Shown in pieces: positions 34,431 to 43,814 of a stretch of DNA of 64,000 nt. The position numbers were made by a program, and so were the translations under genes. The notes under the pieces were generated by a model. It ran no database searches. It worked only from the letters and a program-made list of their open reading frames with translations, and was not told where the DNA came from. How positions within the stretch are numbered: position 1 is the first letter of the stretch; the number at the start of each line of letters is the position of its first letter. Where the stretch lies: assembly GCA_021774735.1 (NCBI GenBank), contig JAJFIS010000022.1, forward strand, positions 153,930 through 217,929, given 5' to 3'. This stretch comes from Alphaproteobacteria bacterium. Its GTDB lineage: Bacteria; Pseudomonadota; Alphaproteobacteria; Sphingomonadales; Kordiimonadaceae.

Positions 34431-35089
34431 ATCATCACTGTACCACGGTTGTTGCGGCGGCGGCGTACAGAGGTGTCCTGTGTGTCTGGCAATTCCACAG
34501 ACATAATCTGCCAATAAAATTTCCTGCCATTTTCAACGCGAACACTTTTTAAAATAAAGCCTATTTCTGGGGCATAATAAACCAGATTTGTTTTGCTGCT
34601 TATCTGGTCCCCAAAACGATATTGCGATTGAATTTCTATGACAAAAATCTGAAATTCTTTCTCTCCCACCTTCATATGTGTTTCTTTCAAAACCGACATA
34701 TGAACCAACACATCCGCGAGCGCCCCTGAATCAACATTTGTGAAGGTACCGGCAAAATTAACTTGCTTGCCCGGGGCTAAAGGAAAAAGTTCATCAAGGA
34801 TTTTTGTATCTAAATCAATCTCATACTGCTCGCCCTCAGCTGTACCCGAAACAGGAAATAGACCACGGTAATAGCGGTGTGCGGCATAAAGCTCCCCGTG
34901 CCATAGAAACTCAATACTCGCAAGATTGTCTTCAACATCAGTGACTTCAAGGAAAAAATCTTGCCCGCCAAGTCGCATAATTGCTTGCAAGCCCAAGGGG
35001 GTTTCCGGCAAACGGTTTGTCTTCGGTGGATCGCAGGCAGCAAGGATCAACAAAAGACTAAGCGACAGAATTTTTTTCAGTGGGGTCAC
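34427..35089 (-). CDS. Hypothetical lipoprotein
   Basis: 220-residue protein of unknown function. The GTG at 35089 (AGAGG upstream) gives a short lipoprotein signal: charged start, hydrophobic LSLSLLLILAAC, with the lipobox cysteine at about residue 19. The mature part is predicted mostly beta (DFFLEVTDVEDN ... YRFGDQISSKTNLVYYAPEIGF ... VENGRKFYWQIMSVEL). Longer in-frame starts would bury the signal. No catalytic motif is seen. It follows a TPR gene on the same strand. Confidence 0.75.
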   Translation of the reverse strand: MTPLKKILSLSLLLILAACDPPKTNRLPETPLGLQAIMRLGGQDFFLEVTDVEDNLASIEFLWHGELYAAHRYYRGLFPVSGTAEGEQYEIDLDTKILDELFPLAPGKQVNFAGTFTNVDSGALADVLVHMSVLKETHMKVGEKEFQIFVIEIQSQYRFGDQISSKTNLVYYAPEIGFILKSVRVENGRKFYWQIMSVELPDTQDTSVRRRRNNRGTVMI

Positions 35090-35182
35090 AAATGGGCCTC
35101 TCAAGATCGAATGTCTGTCTCTTAAAATAACACCCGCACAGGGGAATGCAAACTTCTCTGTAACGGTATTTATCAAAGAAGT

Positions 35183-35692
35183 CTAAAGTTGGGCAATCGA
35201 GCCCTTTTCGTCATTGCGTAATGCATTACGCCTAGCAAGGCGCGTTTCAGCAATGGTTTTATTTTGCAATAAAATTTTGGATGATGGATACATACCCAAA
35301 GCACGGTCATAATTTTCGATGGCCATCTCAAAATTCCCATTGCCAAGATGGGCATTGCCACGGTTATTAAAAAACTTCCAATCATTGCTCCGAAGGCGAA
35401 TCGCTTCATCACAATTTTCGATCGCAAGATCCCATTCCTCTTTCAGAATTTTAGCAACACACATCCCATTGAAAACCTTTGGGCGTGCTTCCGTGGATAA
35501 GTTGCTTTCTATTGCACGACTAAAATATCTTTCAGCCGTCTCAGCATCCCCCCTCTTCAAAGCCTTGTTTCCTTTTTGTAGCAAATAAGATGACTTCAGC
35601 ACTATCTCAACGGTACCTGCTGAGGCGGCAAAGGATATGCTTCCTGCTAAGGCAATTAAAATCGCCTTTTGTGTAAGTTTAAAACGGCGCAT
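35183..35692 (-). CDS. Exported TPR-repeat protein
   Basis: 169 residues from ATG 35692, chosen because AAGGAG lies eight bases upstream. A signal peptide covers about 1-26 (ends AASA). Three TPR-like units follow: KGNKALKRGDAETAERYFSRA, CVAKILKEEWDLAIENCDEA and NNRGNAHLGNGNFEMAIENYDRA, each shorter fragments of the 34-residue pattern. It probably mediates protein contacts in the periplasm. Partner unknown. Confidence 0.82.
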   Translation of the reverse strand: MRRFKLTQKAILIALAGSISFAASAGTVEIVLKSSYLLQKGNKALKRGDAETAERYFSRAIESNLSTEARPKVFNGMCVAKILKEEWDLAIENCDEAIRLRSNDWKFFNNRGNAHLGNGNFEMAIENYDRALGMYPSSKILLQNKTIAETRLARRNALRNDEKGSIAQL

Positions 35693-35816
35693 ACTATATC
35701 TCCTTACGCAAATACCCCCGCCAGACTGTCTCTTCGTGGGACAAAGGTCTGCTACAGTATAACAAAGTAAGATTAAAAAGACCATGCCACCAAACGAAGG
35801 TTACAAAAATGAAGGC

Positions 35817-36344
35817 CTACTTCACAGCTGCAGGTAATTCTTTCGGCTTAATGAAGCGTAATAACTCCCCCTTGATTGCCCCAAAGTCTGACCATGAAGC
35901 GATATCAAAGGACAGGGCAAGCAAGGAACCACTTGGCAGGCTTCCTTGTAGATTTTGAACGTCGAAGGATTTCTTGTTGCCTGCCATCTGCAAAGCTAAT
36001 TCATGAAGTCCGGGGTTGTGACCAATTATCATAACGCTATCGTAACTATCAGCCTGTTGCTTAATGATTGCAACTAGTTGACGAACTTCAGCAAGGTACA
36101 GGTCATCACTTAAGCTCTCCTCAACCTTCGGGAAGGCCTTGCCATTTATCAAATCCAATGTCTGGTGGGTCCGAGCTGATGAGGAGCACAAGATATGCTG
36201 TGGAGCAATATTTTCTTGCCGGCAATATAACACGATCCGAGCTGCTGCCTCCTGTCCCCGAGGAGAAAGAGTGCGGCCATGATCGCTGGTCCCATTTGCT
36301 GACCAATCGGATTTGGCGTGTCGCATCAGATAAAGCGTTTTCAA
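35817..36344 (-). CDS. sixA: SixA-like phosphohistidine phosphatase (TTG start)
   Basis: Histidine-phosphatase superfamily member, 175 residues. The catalytic RH motif appears at the start (LYLMRHAKSDW), SSSARTHQTL supplies the second arginine and GHNPGLHELAL the second histidine. SixA removes phosphate from HPt domains. The start is TTG 36344 with AGAGGGG seven bases upstream; the next ATG would cut into the catalytic RHA. Two hybrid kinases elsewhere in the window could be targets, but this is only suggestive. Confidence 0.88.
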   Translation of the reverse strand: MKTLYLMRHAKSDWSANGTSDHGRTLSPRGQEAAARIVLYCRQENIAPQHILCSSSARTHQTLDLINGKAFPKVEESLSDDLYLAEVRQLVAIIKQQADSYDSVMIIGHNPGLHELALQMAGNKKSFDVQNLQGSLPSGSLLALSFDIASWSDFGAIKGELLRFIKPKELPAAVK

Positions 36345-36450
36345 ACTTTAGCCCCTCTAATTTATGGTAAAAGTAATCCCCATTGGGCGAATCTCATTCT
36401 ACTCCAGAACCTAGGTCTCTGGCAAAGACTGAAAGAAATAGTATATTGCT

Positions 36451-37290
36451 CTATCGGGCTATCTTGACAAATTTTAGCGTCATGCGATCAGATTCGCCCA
36501 CGGCCAAATAACTTTCTACGTTTTCATCCCCCATGGCCAAACCTGGCGGTAACGTCCAAACACCACGCGCATAGTTGGCGCTATCCTTGGAATTAGCATT
36601 CATTTCAGAAGCTGCAACCAGCTTAAAACCATATGATTCTACTGCCCGGATCATTTCACTTTGCTTCCAGCGACCACGGCGAACAGTTTTATGGTGATCG
36701 CCAAATTCTTCTTCCTTAGCCCGGTGCTGGACCACGGCAAAAATGCCGCCCGGCTTAAGCATTCGCCAACTTTGATCCATCGCTTTATCAAAGAAGCTGC
36801 GACGAACCCAATTATGCATAGCGCGCACAACCAGCACTGTATCAACCGAATTAACTTCAACCGCGAGCGCATCTTTATGGTCCATATCGGCGGGTATAAA
36901 ACCTGCTGATGCCCTGTCACCAAACATATCACGCATGCCATCCAACTTCGCCGGATAGGCCCTTAGCCGAGCAGAATAAGCAGCATGCCCATTGTAAATT
37001 TCTGGGTTATGCTCAAGCCCAATATAGTGACCTTCTTCTTTTAATAAGGGCCCCAATATGCGGCTCATCCACATGCCCCCGGGGTTAACTTCCACTACAG
37101 CTTGATCAGCCGTAATGCCGAAAAACTCTAGCATCTCTCGTGGATGACGGTATATATCGCGCGCGCTGTCACCCTCCAAACGGTGTTCATTCTTTTCAAC
37201 GGCAACTTGAACCGCATCATCAGCCCAAACATACCCCGCATTGGTAACAATAAACAAAAGTCCAATGCATGCTTTGATAGTTATCTTCAT
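36451..37290 (-). CDS. Exported class I methyltransferase-like protein
   Basis: 279 residues with a clear N-terminal signal (MKITIKACIGLLFIV ... YVWA) followed by a Rossmann methyltransferase domain. VVEVNPGGMWMSRIL corresponds to motif I, VDTVLVVRAMHNWVRR to motif IV and MLKPGGIFAVVQHR to motif V/VI. The family (predicted methyltransferases COG4798) is often exported although SAM is not known in the periplasm, so function is uncertain. AAGGGG precedes the start. The GST gene lies upstream on the same strand, 33 bases away. Confidence 0.85.
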   Translation of the reverse strand: MKITIKACIGLLFIVTNAGYVWADDAVQVAVEKNEHRLEGDSARDIYRHPREMLEFFGITADQAVVEVNPGGMWMSRILGPLLKEEGHYIGLEHNPEIYNGHAAYSARLRAYPAKLDGMRDMFGDRASAGFIPADMDHKDALAVEVNSVDTVLVVRAMHNWVRRSFFDKAMDQSWRMLKPGGIFAVVQHRAKEEEFGDHHKTVRRGRWKQSEMIRAVESYGFKLVAASEMNANSKDSANYARGVWTLPPGLAMGDENVESYLAVGESDRMTLKFVKIAR

Positions 37291-37323
37291 GGATATACCC
37301 CTTAAATGATTGAATGTGCTAAT

Positions 37324-37986
37324 CTATTTCATCAACATAGTTTTAGCTGATTTAACAGCTGTTTCTGCCGTAACCTCGCGTGGTGGGTTTTGAATACCTC
37401 TTTGTACAGCGGGTCTTGCCATAATATCAGCCATCCAACGCTTCAAATTATCTAGACCGTCAATATTAATGCCAGACCATTCGTAAATCGCCACCCAACA
37501 AACATTGGCGATATCAGCTATGCTATAATCGCCCGCTAAATATTCTACCTCGCCAAGGCGTGTATCTAATACTTCATAAAGCCTGCGACATTCATGTTGA
37601 TAGCGGTCAATAGCCGGTTGAATTGTTTCGGGAAAGTAACGGTAAAATACATTGGCTTGACCTTGCATCGGCCCAACACCACCCATTTGGAACATGAGCC
37701 ACTGCTCAACAACCGATTGGCCTTTCTCATCCAACGGCATCAGCAACCCAGATTTCCGTGCCAAATATTGTAATATAGCCCCAGATTCAAAAACAGCAAA
37801 ATCACCATTATCTCGGTCTATAATCGCTGGAATTCTGCCATTGGGATTTATCTTCAGGAACCAGTCTTTCTTTTGGTCCCCATCTGAGAAAGAAAGCGCA
37901 TGGCAATTATAATCCATCCCCATTTCTTCTAAAGCAATAGAAACCTTATAGCCATTTGGAGTTGCTGCGGTGTATAAATCAATCAT
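37324..37986 (-). CDS. Glutathione S-transferase (YfcG/Nu-like)
   Basis: 220-residue GST. The N-terminal thioredoxin-like domain starts [21 protein letters not shown], with the T-x-N active-site pattern of Nu-class enzymes instead of Tyr/Ser/Cys. It contains [13 protein letters not shown] (cis-proline) and [11 protein letters not shown] (glutathione glutamyl site). The C-terminal helical domain has [17 protein letters not shown] (N-capping box). Likely a glutathione-dependent disulfide reductase or peroxidase. Confidence 0.9.
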   Translation of the reverse strand: MIDLYTAATPNGYKVSIALEEMGMDYNCHALSFSDGDQKKDWFLKINPNGRIPAIIDRDNGDFAVFESGAILQYLARKSGLLMPLDEKGQSVVEQWLMFQMGGVGPMQGQANVFYRYFPETIQPAIDRYQHECRRLYEVLDTRLGEVEYLAGDYSIADIANVCWVAIYEWSGINIDGLDNLKRWMADIMARPAVQRGIQNPPREVTAETAVKSAKTMLMK

Positions 37987-38253
37987 TATATTTATCCTTA
38001 ATACCAGCGTTATGCGGAAATTTCAGTCCATTAATCTATAGCCTAATTATATTTATTCAAGACTTACTAACCTTTGGCCAGCAAGGTGAACATTAGGCAA
38101 GAAATGGCAAGAGAAATATAACAATACCTAGATGACTTTATTGTTATTATATTATTAATTTCCATCTTAAAGTCATGTGGCCGTTTAAGCTTTTCTTAAC
38201 AAGGGCACTTTAGAATAATAACTTGGGGGTTGCTAACTGGGTTAGGTGAGATT

Positions 38254-40581
38254 TTGCTTGAGTATAAACGTCAACAGCTAAAGACAAATTTAGCGTATGT
38301 TATTGTAGGGCTGTTGATCTTAACGCTAGTGCTTGTAACGCGCAGTCAGCTACGAAATCATACAGAGGCAACTCTAGATACAACTTTATCTACTATATTA
38401 AACAGAACTTTATCTGGCCTTGAAAGCTGGCGGAATAAACAAACAGAGATTTTGAATACTATATCAAACAAACCTAATCTGGTCGATTTAGCAAAGAAAA
38501 TACATAAATTAGATCACGATAAGCAATCCCTCATTGCATCGCCATTAATATCTGACCTGCGCAACGAAATGGCCCCTTGGGTCGTCAATCGTGGCTTCCT
38601 TGGGCTTTATTTAATTAACAAAGATGGTGTTAACATAGGATCATTGAACAATAAAACTTTAGGTGAAGTAAACCCTGTTAAGACCCACCAGCCAGAACGC
38701 TGGAACATGGCATTATCAGGAAAAACTATCGTCACCCGCCCAATGCCAACTGACATATCTGTTCTTGGGCCTGATGGCCGACTGTCAATGAATGCGCCAA
38801 CAATGTTCGTGCTATCACCCATCCTTGATGAAAAGGGCGAAGTCATAGCGGTTCTTTCTGTGCGTATTAACCCTGAAACAGAATTCACCCCTATATTCCA
38901 GCGCGGTGCCAATGGTCGTAGCGGCGAAACCTATGCCTTCGACGCACAGGCAACCATGTTAACCAGCAGCCGGTTTGAAAGTCAGCTCCATAAAATTGGT
39001 CTATTAACTACTCAGCAATACAGCACTCTCGGTATAAAGATATTGGACCCCGGGAGAAATTTACTGGTCCAGAAAGTTCAAGATATTTCACAGCAAAATA
39101 ATTGGCCAATGACAAAAATGGCTAAATCTGCAACCCACAACAGCAAGGGCAGCAATTTTGCTGGATACCGCGACTACCGAGGTGTGATTGTCATTGGTGT
39201 CTGGTCATGGAATGAGAGTTTTGGTTTAGGCATTACCACAGAAATTGACCACTCAGAAGCCTATGAAATATTAGAAGAATCGCTCAGTGCAATATATATA
39301 TTTTCAGGGATGGCCTTGGTTTTATTAGCGATGATGAATTTTCGCCATACCCATATAACTCGCCTAGAATATGAAAGAGGCGATAAATACCGCATTGCTA
39401 GTTATAAAGCTAAAGAGGCAAGTCACGCGAAGTCATTATTTTTATCCAGTATGAGCCATGAGCTAAGAACACCCTTAAATGCTATTATTGGGTTTTCAGG
39501 CATTCTCAAAGAGGATGAAACAATTACTTCACAACCAATATTAAAAGAACAAATTGAGTATGTCTCGCAAGCCGGAGACCATCTTCTGAGATTGGTAAAT
39601 GGTGTTTTGGACATGGCAAAACTTGACGCCGGAGAGCTTAGGTTTCAGTTCGAACCTGTTCATTTACAAGACTTAATAAAATCATGTGCCGGCATGATGT
39701 CACCGCAGGCCAAAAATGTATCTATAAAAATTAATATAGATATGCCGAATAATTTACTCCCCCCTGTTTGGGCCGATATCACCCGAACCAAGCAAGTGCT
39801 GCTTAATTTTCTGTCTAACGCCATCAAATATAATGTTCCAAATGGAAGCATACAGATTAAAATTGCCCAAGTTGATAACAACATCATTGTGCGTGTAATC
39901 GACACTGGCGTGGGATTATCAGATGAACAACTATCAATGCTATGGCAGCCATTTAACAGACTTGGCGCAGAAAACAGCAATATTGAAGGCTCGGGTATCG
40001 GCCTTGCATATGCTAAAAATATCATCGCGAAAATGCATGGCGAAATTGGCGTAACTTCAGAGGTTGGTGAGGGAAGTTGTTTCTGGTTCTCCCTTCCAAT
40101 TGCGCCCGCAAGCAAAGAAGAAAAAACCTCGACGTCAGGCACCATAACTCATAAAGAAGAATTAACGCCTGACACTAGTTCCCTTGAAAATAAACATATT
40201 TTATATGTCGAAGCTATAGAACAAAACCAAAAGCTAGTTGCGACAATTTTAGACCATGTGCCTGGCCTGACTTTAACTTTCGCCGCTGATGTAAAAACGG
40301 CATGCAAAGTTCTCAGTGAAGAGTTCTTTGATATGGTAATTTTGGATGTAAACCTGCCAGATGGGTCCGGCATGGATATCTATACATTCTCAAGAGAGCG
40401 TTTTATAACGCTCAGAACTCCCTTTGTAATATTAACGGCAGGCACCTCTGAAGAAACCCAGCAGGAATGCTTAGCACAAGGTATTAACGGTTATATTTTT
40501 AAACCAATTAATGTTGAGCTATTTACCAATGAATTGGATAAAATATTTACTGAATTTCATAGCCCAAATGATCGCATATAA
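38254..40581 (+). CDS. Hybrid histidine kinase with extracytoplasmic Cache-like sensor
   Basis: About 775 residues from a TTG at 38254 (AGGTGAG upstream); TTG 38230 is an alternative and no ATG exists near. A membrane segment lies near 14-32, an extracytoplasmic dCache-like domain about 40-340, and a second segment near 350-370. HisKA follows with H402 in MSHELRTPLNA, then HATPase (NFLSNAIKYN, GSGIGLAYAK) and a receiver with D698 in VILDVNLPDG and FKP lysine. The receiver's usual acidic pair reads YVEAIE, lacking one acid. Convergent with acs. Confidence 0.88.
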   Translation: MLEYKRQQLKTNLAYVIVGLLILTLVLVTRSQLRNHTEATLDTTLSTILNRTLSGLESWRNKQTEILNTISNKPNLVDLAKKIHKLDHDKQSLIASPLISDLRNEMAPWVVNRGFLGLYLINKDGVNIGSLNNKTLGEVNPVKTHQPERWNMALSGKTIVTRPMPTDISVLGPDGRLSMNAPTMFVLSPILDEKGEVIAVLSVRINPETEFTPIFQRGANGRSGETYAFDAQATMLTSSRFESQLHKIGLLTTQQYSTLGIKILDPGRNLLVQKVQDISQQNNWPMTKMAKSATHNSKGSNFAGYRDYRGVIVIGVWSWNESFGLGITTEIDHSEAYEILEESLSAIYIFSGMALVLLAMMNFRHTHITRLEYERGDKYRIASYKAKEASHAKSLFLSSMSHELRTPLNAIIGFSGILKEDETITSQPILKEQIEYVSQAGDHLLRLVNGVLDMAKLDAGELRFQFEPVHLQDLIKSCAGMMSPQAKNVSIKINIDMPNNLLPPVWADITRTKQVLLNFLSNAIKYNVPNGSIQIKIAQVDNNIIVRVIDTGVGLSDEQLSMLWQPFNRLGAENSNIEGSGIGLAYAKNIIAKMHGEIGVTSEVGEGSCFWFSLPIAPASKEEKTSTSGTITHKEELTPDTSSLENKHILYVEAIEQNQKLVATILDHVPGLTLTFAADVKTACKVLSEEFFDMVILDVNLPDGSGMDIYTFSRERFITLRTPFVILTAGTSEETQQECLAQGINGYIFKPINVELFTNELDKIFTEFHSPNDRI

Positions 40582-40631
40582 AACTGCATATTAAGGCTAA
40601 AAGCATGGTTTCACCACTTGCATCTTTAAAG

Positions 40632-42569
40632 CTAACGATTCATGCGCTTTTCGATCAAGTCATCAACCACTGACGGGTCTGCTAGCGTTGATGTATCGCC
40701 TAAATTACCAAAATCATTCTCGGCAATCTTGCGTAATATCCGCCGCATGATTTTACCTGAGCGCGTTTTAGGCAAGCCTGGCGCAAACTGGATCATATCA
40801 GGTGTAGCAATTGGGCCTATATCCTTGCGGACCCACTGGGCCAATTCCAAGCGCAGTTCCTCGCTGGCCTCAACGCCCACAGGTGGTGTAACATAGGCAT
40901 ATATGCCTTGGCCTTTAATGTCATGAGGGTAACCAACCACTGCTGCTTCTGAGACCCCTGCGTGCGCCACCAGCGAGCTTTCAACTTCCGCCGTGCCCAT
41001 GCGGTGCCCAGACACATTAATAACATCATCAACGCGTCCCGTGATCCAATAATAACCATCCTCGTCACGGCGGCAGCCATCACCGGTGAAATATTTACCT
41101 TCGTAGGTGCTGAAATAGGTTTGCTTAAAGCGTTCATGGTCGCCGTAAAGGGTCCGCATTTGGCCCGGCCAGCTATCGGTTAAGACCAGATTGCCAGAGC
41201 ATGCCCCCTCCAATATTTTACCGTCCGCATCAACCAACGCCGGCTGCACCCCAAACAAAGGCCGGGTCGCGGAGCCGGGCTTAAGCGCGGTGGCCCCGGG
41301 CAATGGCGAGATCATAATGCCGCCAGTTTCCGTTTGCCACCAAGTGTCAACAATTGGGCATCGCGCTTCCCCCACAACCCGGTGATACCACAGCCATGCT
41401 TCTGGGTTGATAGGCTCTCCGACCGAACCCAGCAGGCGCAGGCTAGAGCGGTCGGACTTCAGCACGGGGCCATCACCATCGCGCATTAGGGCACGAATGG
41501 CAGTTGGAGCAGTATAAAAAATATTCACTTTATGTTTTTCCACCACCTGCCAAAAACGGCCAGAATCTGGATACGTAGGCACACCTTCAAAAACCAGCGT
41601 CGTGGCGCCGTTGGCCAATGGCCCGTAAACGATATAGCTATGGCCCGTAACCCAGCCCACATCCGCCGTGCACCAGTATATTTCACCGTCCCGATAATCA
41701 AACACATATTCATGGGTCATGCTGGCCCAAACCATATAGCCACCCGTGGTATGCAGCACCCCTTTTGGCTGGCCGGTGGAACCGCTAGTGTAGAGAATAA
41801 ACAGCGGGTCTTCGGCTTTCATTTCCACCGGCGGGCAATCATCAGGCACCTGTGCGCAAGCTTCATGGCACCAGATGTCTCTGCCATCAACCCAGCCAAT
41901 GTCACTGCCCGTTCGCCTTACTGTAACAACAGTTTTAACGTCAGGACAGCGCAATAATGCTTGGTCAACATTGGCTTTCAGCGGTATGGGCTTGCCGCCC
42001 CGAACGCCTTCATCCGCCGTTATAATGCAGGTGCTTTCACAGTCGATAATACGGCCAGCAAGGGCATCTGGCGAAAAGCCACCAAATACCACCGAATGCA
42101 CCGCACCTATACGAGCGCAAGCCAGCATGGCATAAACCGCTTCAACAATCATCGGCATATAAATGGTAACCCGGTCACCCTTTTGGACGCCTCGGCTCGT
42201 CAGCACATTGGCAAAGCGGCAGACAGCTCTATAAAGCTCGCTGTAGGTAGTAGATTGACTATCACCGGGGTCATCCCCTTCAAATAATAGCGCTGTTTGA
42301 TCAGCCCTACTGGGCAAATGCCGGTCAATGCAATTCACACTGGCGTTTAAGGTGCCATCCTCAAACCATTTGACGGCAATATCGCCGGTAAAGCTGGTAT
42401 TCTTTACCCTCGTGTAGGGGGCCATCCAATCGATACGCTTACCGTGTTCTGCCCAGAATGTCTCTGGATCTTTAACCGACTTATCATACATTTCTCTATA
42501 TTGCTGTTCATTGCAAAGGCTGTCTTTTTGTGCAATTTCACTTACTGGAAAAATGATATTTTCGGTCAT
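40632..42569 (-). CDS. acs: Acetyl-CoA synthetase
   Basis: AMP-forming acetate activation, 645 residues, the family length. Motifs: [11 protein letters not shown] (A3 P-loop), [26 protein letters not shown] (A5), [19 protein letters not shown] (A8 hinge) and [11 protein letters not shown] with the catalytic, acetylatable lysine at about K606. The start is ATG 42569 after a plain leader. It supports growth on acetate and feeds the TCA and glyoxylate routes. Regulation is not visible. The hybrid kinase ends 50 bases away on the opposite strand. Confidence 0.96.
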   Translation of the reverse strand: MTENIIFPVSEIAQKDSLCNEQQYREMYDKSVKDPETFWAEHGKRIDWMAPYTRVKNTSFTGDIAVKWFEDGTLNASVNCIDRHLPSRADQTALLFEGDDPGDSQSTTYSELYRAVCRFANVLTSRGVQKGDRVTIYMPMIVEAVYAMLACARIGAVHSVVFGGFSPDALAGRIIDCESTCIITADEGVRGGKPIPLKANVDQALLRCPDVKTVVTVRRTGSDIGWVDGRDIWCHEACAQVPDDCPPVEMKAEDPLFILYTSGSTGQPKGVLHTTGGYMVWASMTHEYVFDYRDGEIYWCTADVGWVTGHSYIVYGPLANGATTLVFEGVPTYPDSGRFWQVVEKHKVNIFYTAPTAIRALMRDGDGPVLKSDRSSLRLLGSVGEPINPEAWLWYHRVVGEARCPIVDTWWQTETGGIMISPLPGATALKPGSATRPLFGVQPALVDADGKILEGACSGNLVLTDSWPGQMRTLYGDHERFKQTYFSTYEGKYFTGDGCRRDEDGYYWITGRVDDVINVSGHRMGTAEVESSLVAHAGVSEAAVVGYPHDIKGQGIYAYVTPPVGVEASEELRLELAQWVRKDIGPIATPDMIQFAPGLPKTRSGKIMRRILRKIAENDFGNLGDTSTLADPSVVDDLIEKRMNR

Positions 42570-42687
42570 AGATTAAGTCCCTTGATCACTTGAAGTCTGT
42601 CTTGAAAAAACATTGTGGCTTTGAATGTCTTTAATGACAAGGGCAACATGATATCTTTTACCAAATGAATAAAAAGTGACGCTGAGC

Positions 42688-43695
42688 TTACCAATCAGAC
42701 ATCATTGATGGGCCATCGGTTTTCTTGTTCGCGACCATACGCCAAAGCTTCAAATCGCCGCTCTCCAACATTTTTTTACGTCTAGTCCAAAATTCTGCTT
42801 CCCGCATGAGAATTTGGATAAGCCGTGGACCACCTTCTTCCTTGGCAAGTTTGGCCGCAACCTTTTCAGCTCCTGCCCATGCTTTATTGATCATAGACAC
42901 ATATTCAGCTGAAATATCTTCTGACACCCGCACTTGCATCCGTGCCTCTTTAAACATTTCAGAATAATCATCCGGGGTGATACAATAAGGGGTCGATCGC
43001 TCACTGACCTTCCATGCTTTATAATTATCGCTAGAAAGTACAGATTCGTTATCGACAACATAATCTGTCACCAGTACCAAACCACCCGCCTTCAGGGATT
43101 CCTCCGTTTTTTCAATAATCATTTTTTTATCTTGAACAGTAAAAAGCGATTCTTTTGCTAAAGCACGGTCAAATTTCCGGTCAAAGCCTTCAAAGCCATC
43201 CAGTTGGAACTTGGTAATATTAGCCTTTTTAGTGACGCCCGCCATTTTTGACATCTCTTTACCAGCCTTGACCAAGCCATCAGATTCTTCATAACCCGTT
43301 ATCCAAACACCAAAACGATCTACCAAGGTTCGAGAGCGACCCCCAAGGCCACAACCTATTTCGATCATGCTCATCTCAGGGCTTAAAGCAAGTAGTTTCG
43401 AAAGCGTAACAATATATTCCGGGCCACCAGGGCCGCAAAACCCATCGCCCCAAATATATTGGGCAATATCAATGGTTTCTTGATCCCATGGATCGATAGG
43501 AACTTCACTTTCTGTCTCAGGTGCTGCCGAATTGCTGGCCTTTTTCTTACCCTTTGAAGGTGCTGTATCTGCTGCGCCACCACCGGACAAACCGCCATGT
43601 AACCGGGCAGCCATCTCATCAGAGTCATAGCCTTCCCACCACGCCTTTAAGCGAAGTTTTAACGGCAGCTTTGGTTTATTTTCGTCGCCAGCCAT
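42688..43695 (-). CDS. SAM-dependent class I methyltransferase
   Basis: 335 residues. An Ala/Ser/Lys-rich linker (about 38-65) separates a short N-terminal helix from the Rossmann domain. MIEIGCGLGGRSRTL is motif I, ITGYEESDGLVKAG the acidic loop, FDRALAKESLFTV and LKAGGLVLVTDYVVD later motifs. The C-terminal region (about 255-335) is helical. It resembles small-molecule methyltransferases such as phosphoethanolamine N-methyltransferases, but the substrate cannot be assigned. No signal peptide. Confidence 0.8.
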   Translation of the reverse strand: MAGDENKPKLPLKLRLKAWWEGYDSDEMAARLHGGLSGGGAADTAPSKGKKKASNSAAPETESEVPIDPWDQETIDIAQYIWGDGFCGPGGPEYIVTLSKLLALSPEMSMIEIGCGLGGRSRTLVDRFGVWITGYEESDGLVKAGKEMSKMAGVTKKANITKFQLDGFEGFDRKFDRALAKESLFTVQDKKMIIEKTEESLKAGGLVLVTDYVVDNESVLSSDNYKAWKVSERSTPYCITPDDYSEMFKEARMQVRVSEDISAEYVSMINKAWAGAEKVAAKLAKEEGGPRLIQILMREAEFWTRRKKMLESGDLKLWRMVANKKTDGPSMMSDW

Positions 43696-43814
43696 TTTGC
43701 AGATATTCCCATATTTCCCCCAAGACAGATATTAACCTTATTTTCTAAGTAAAACATTAATTGTTTTTTGAAAATAAAAATGATATATTTCAAGTGGTTA
43801 GCTATTGCATAAAG

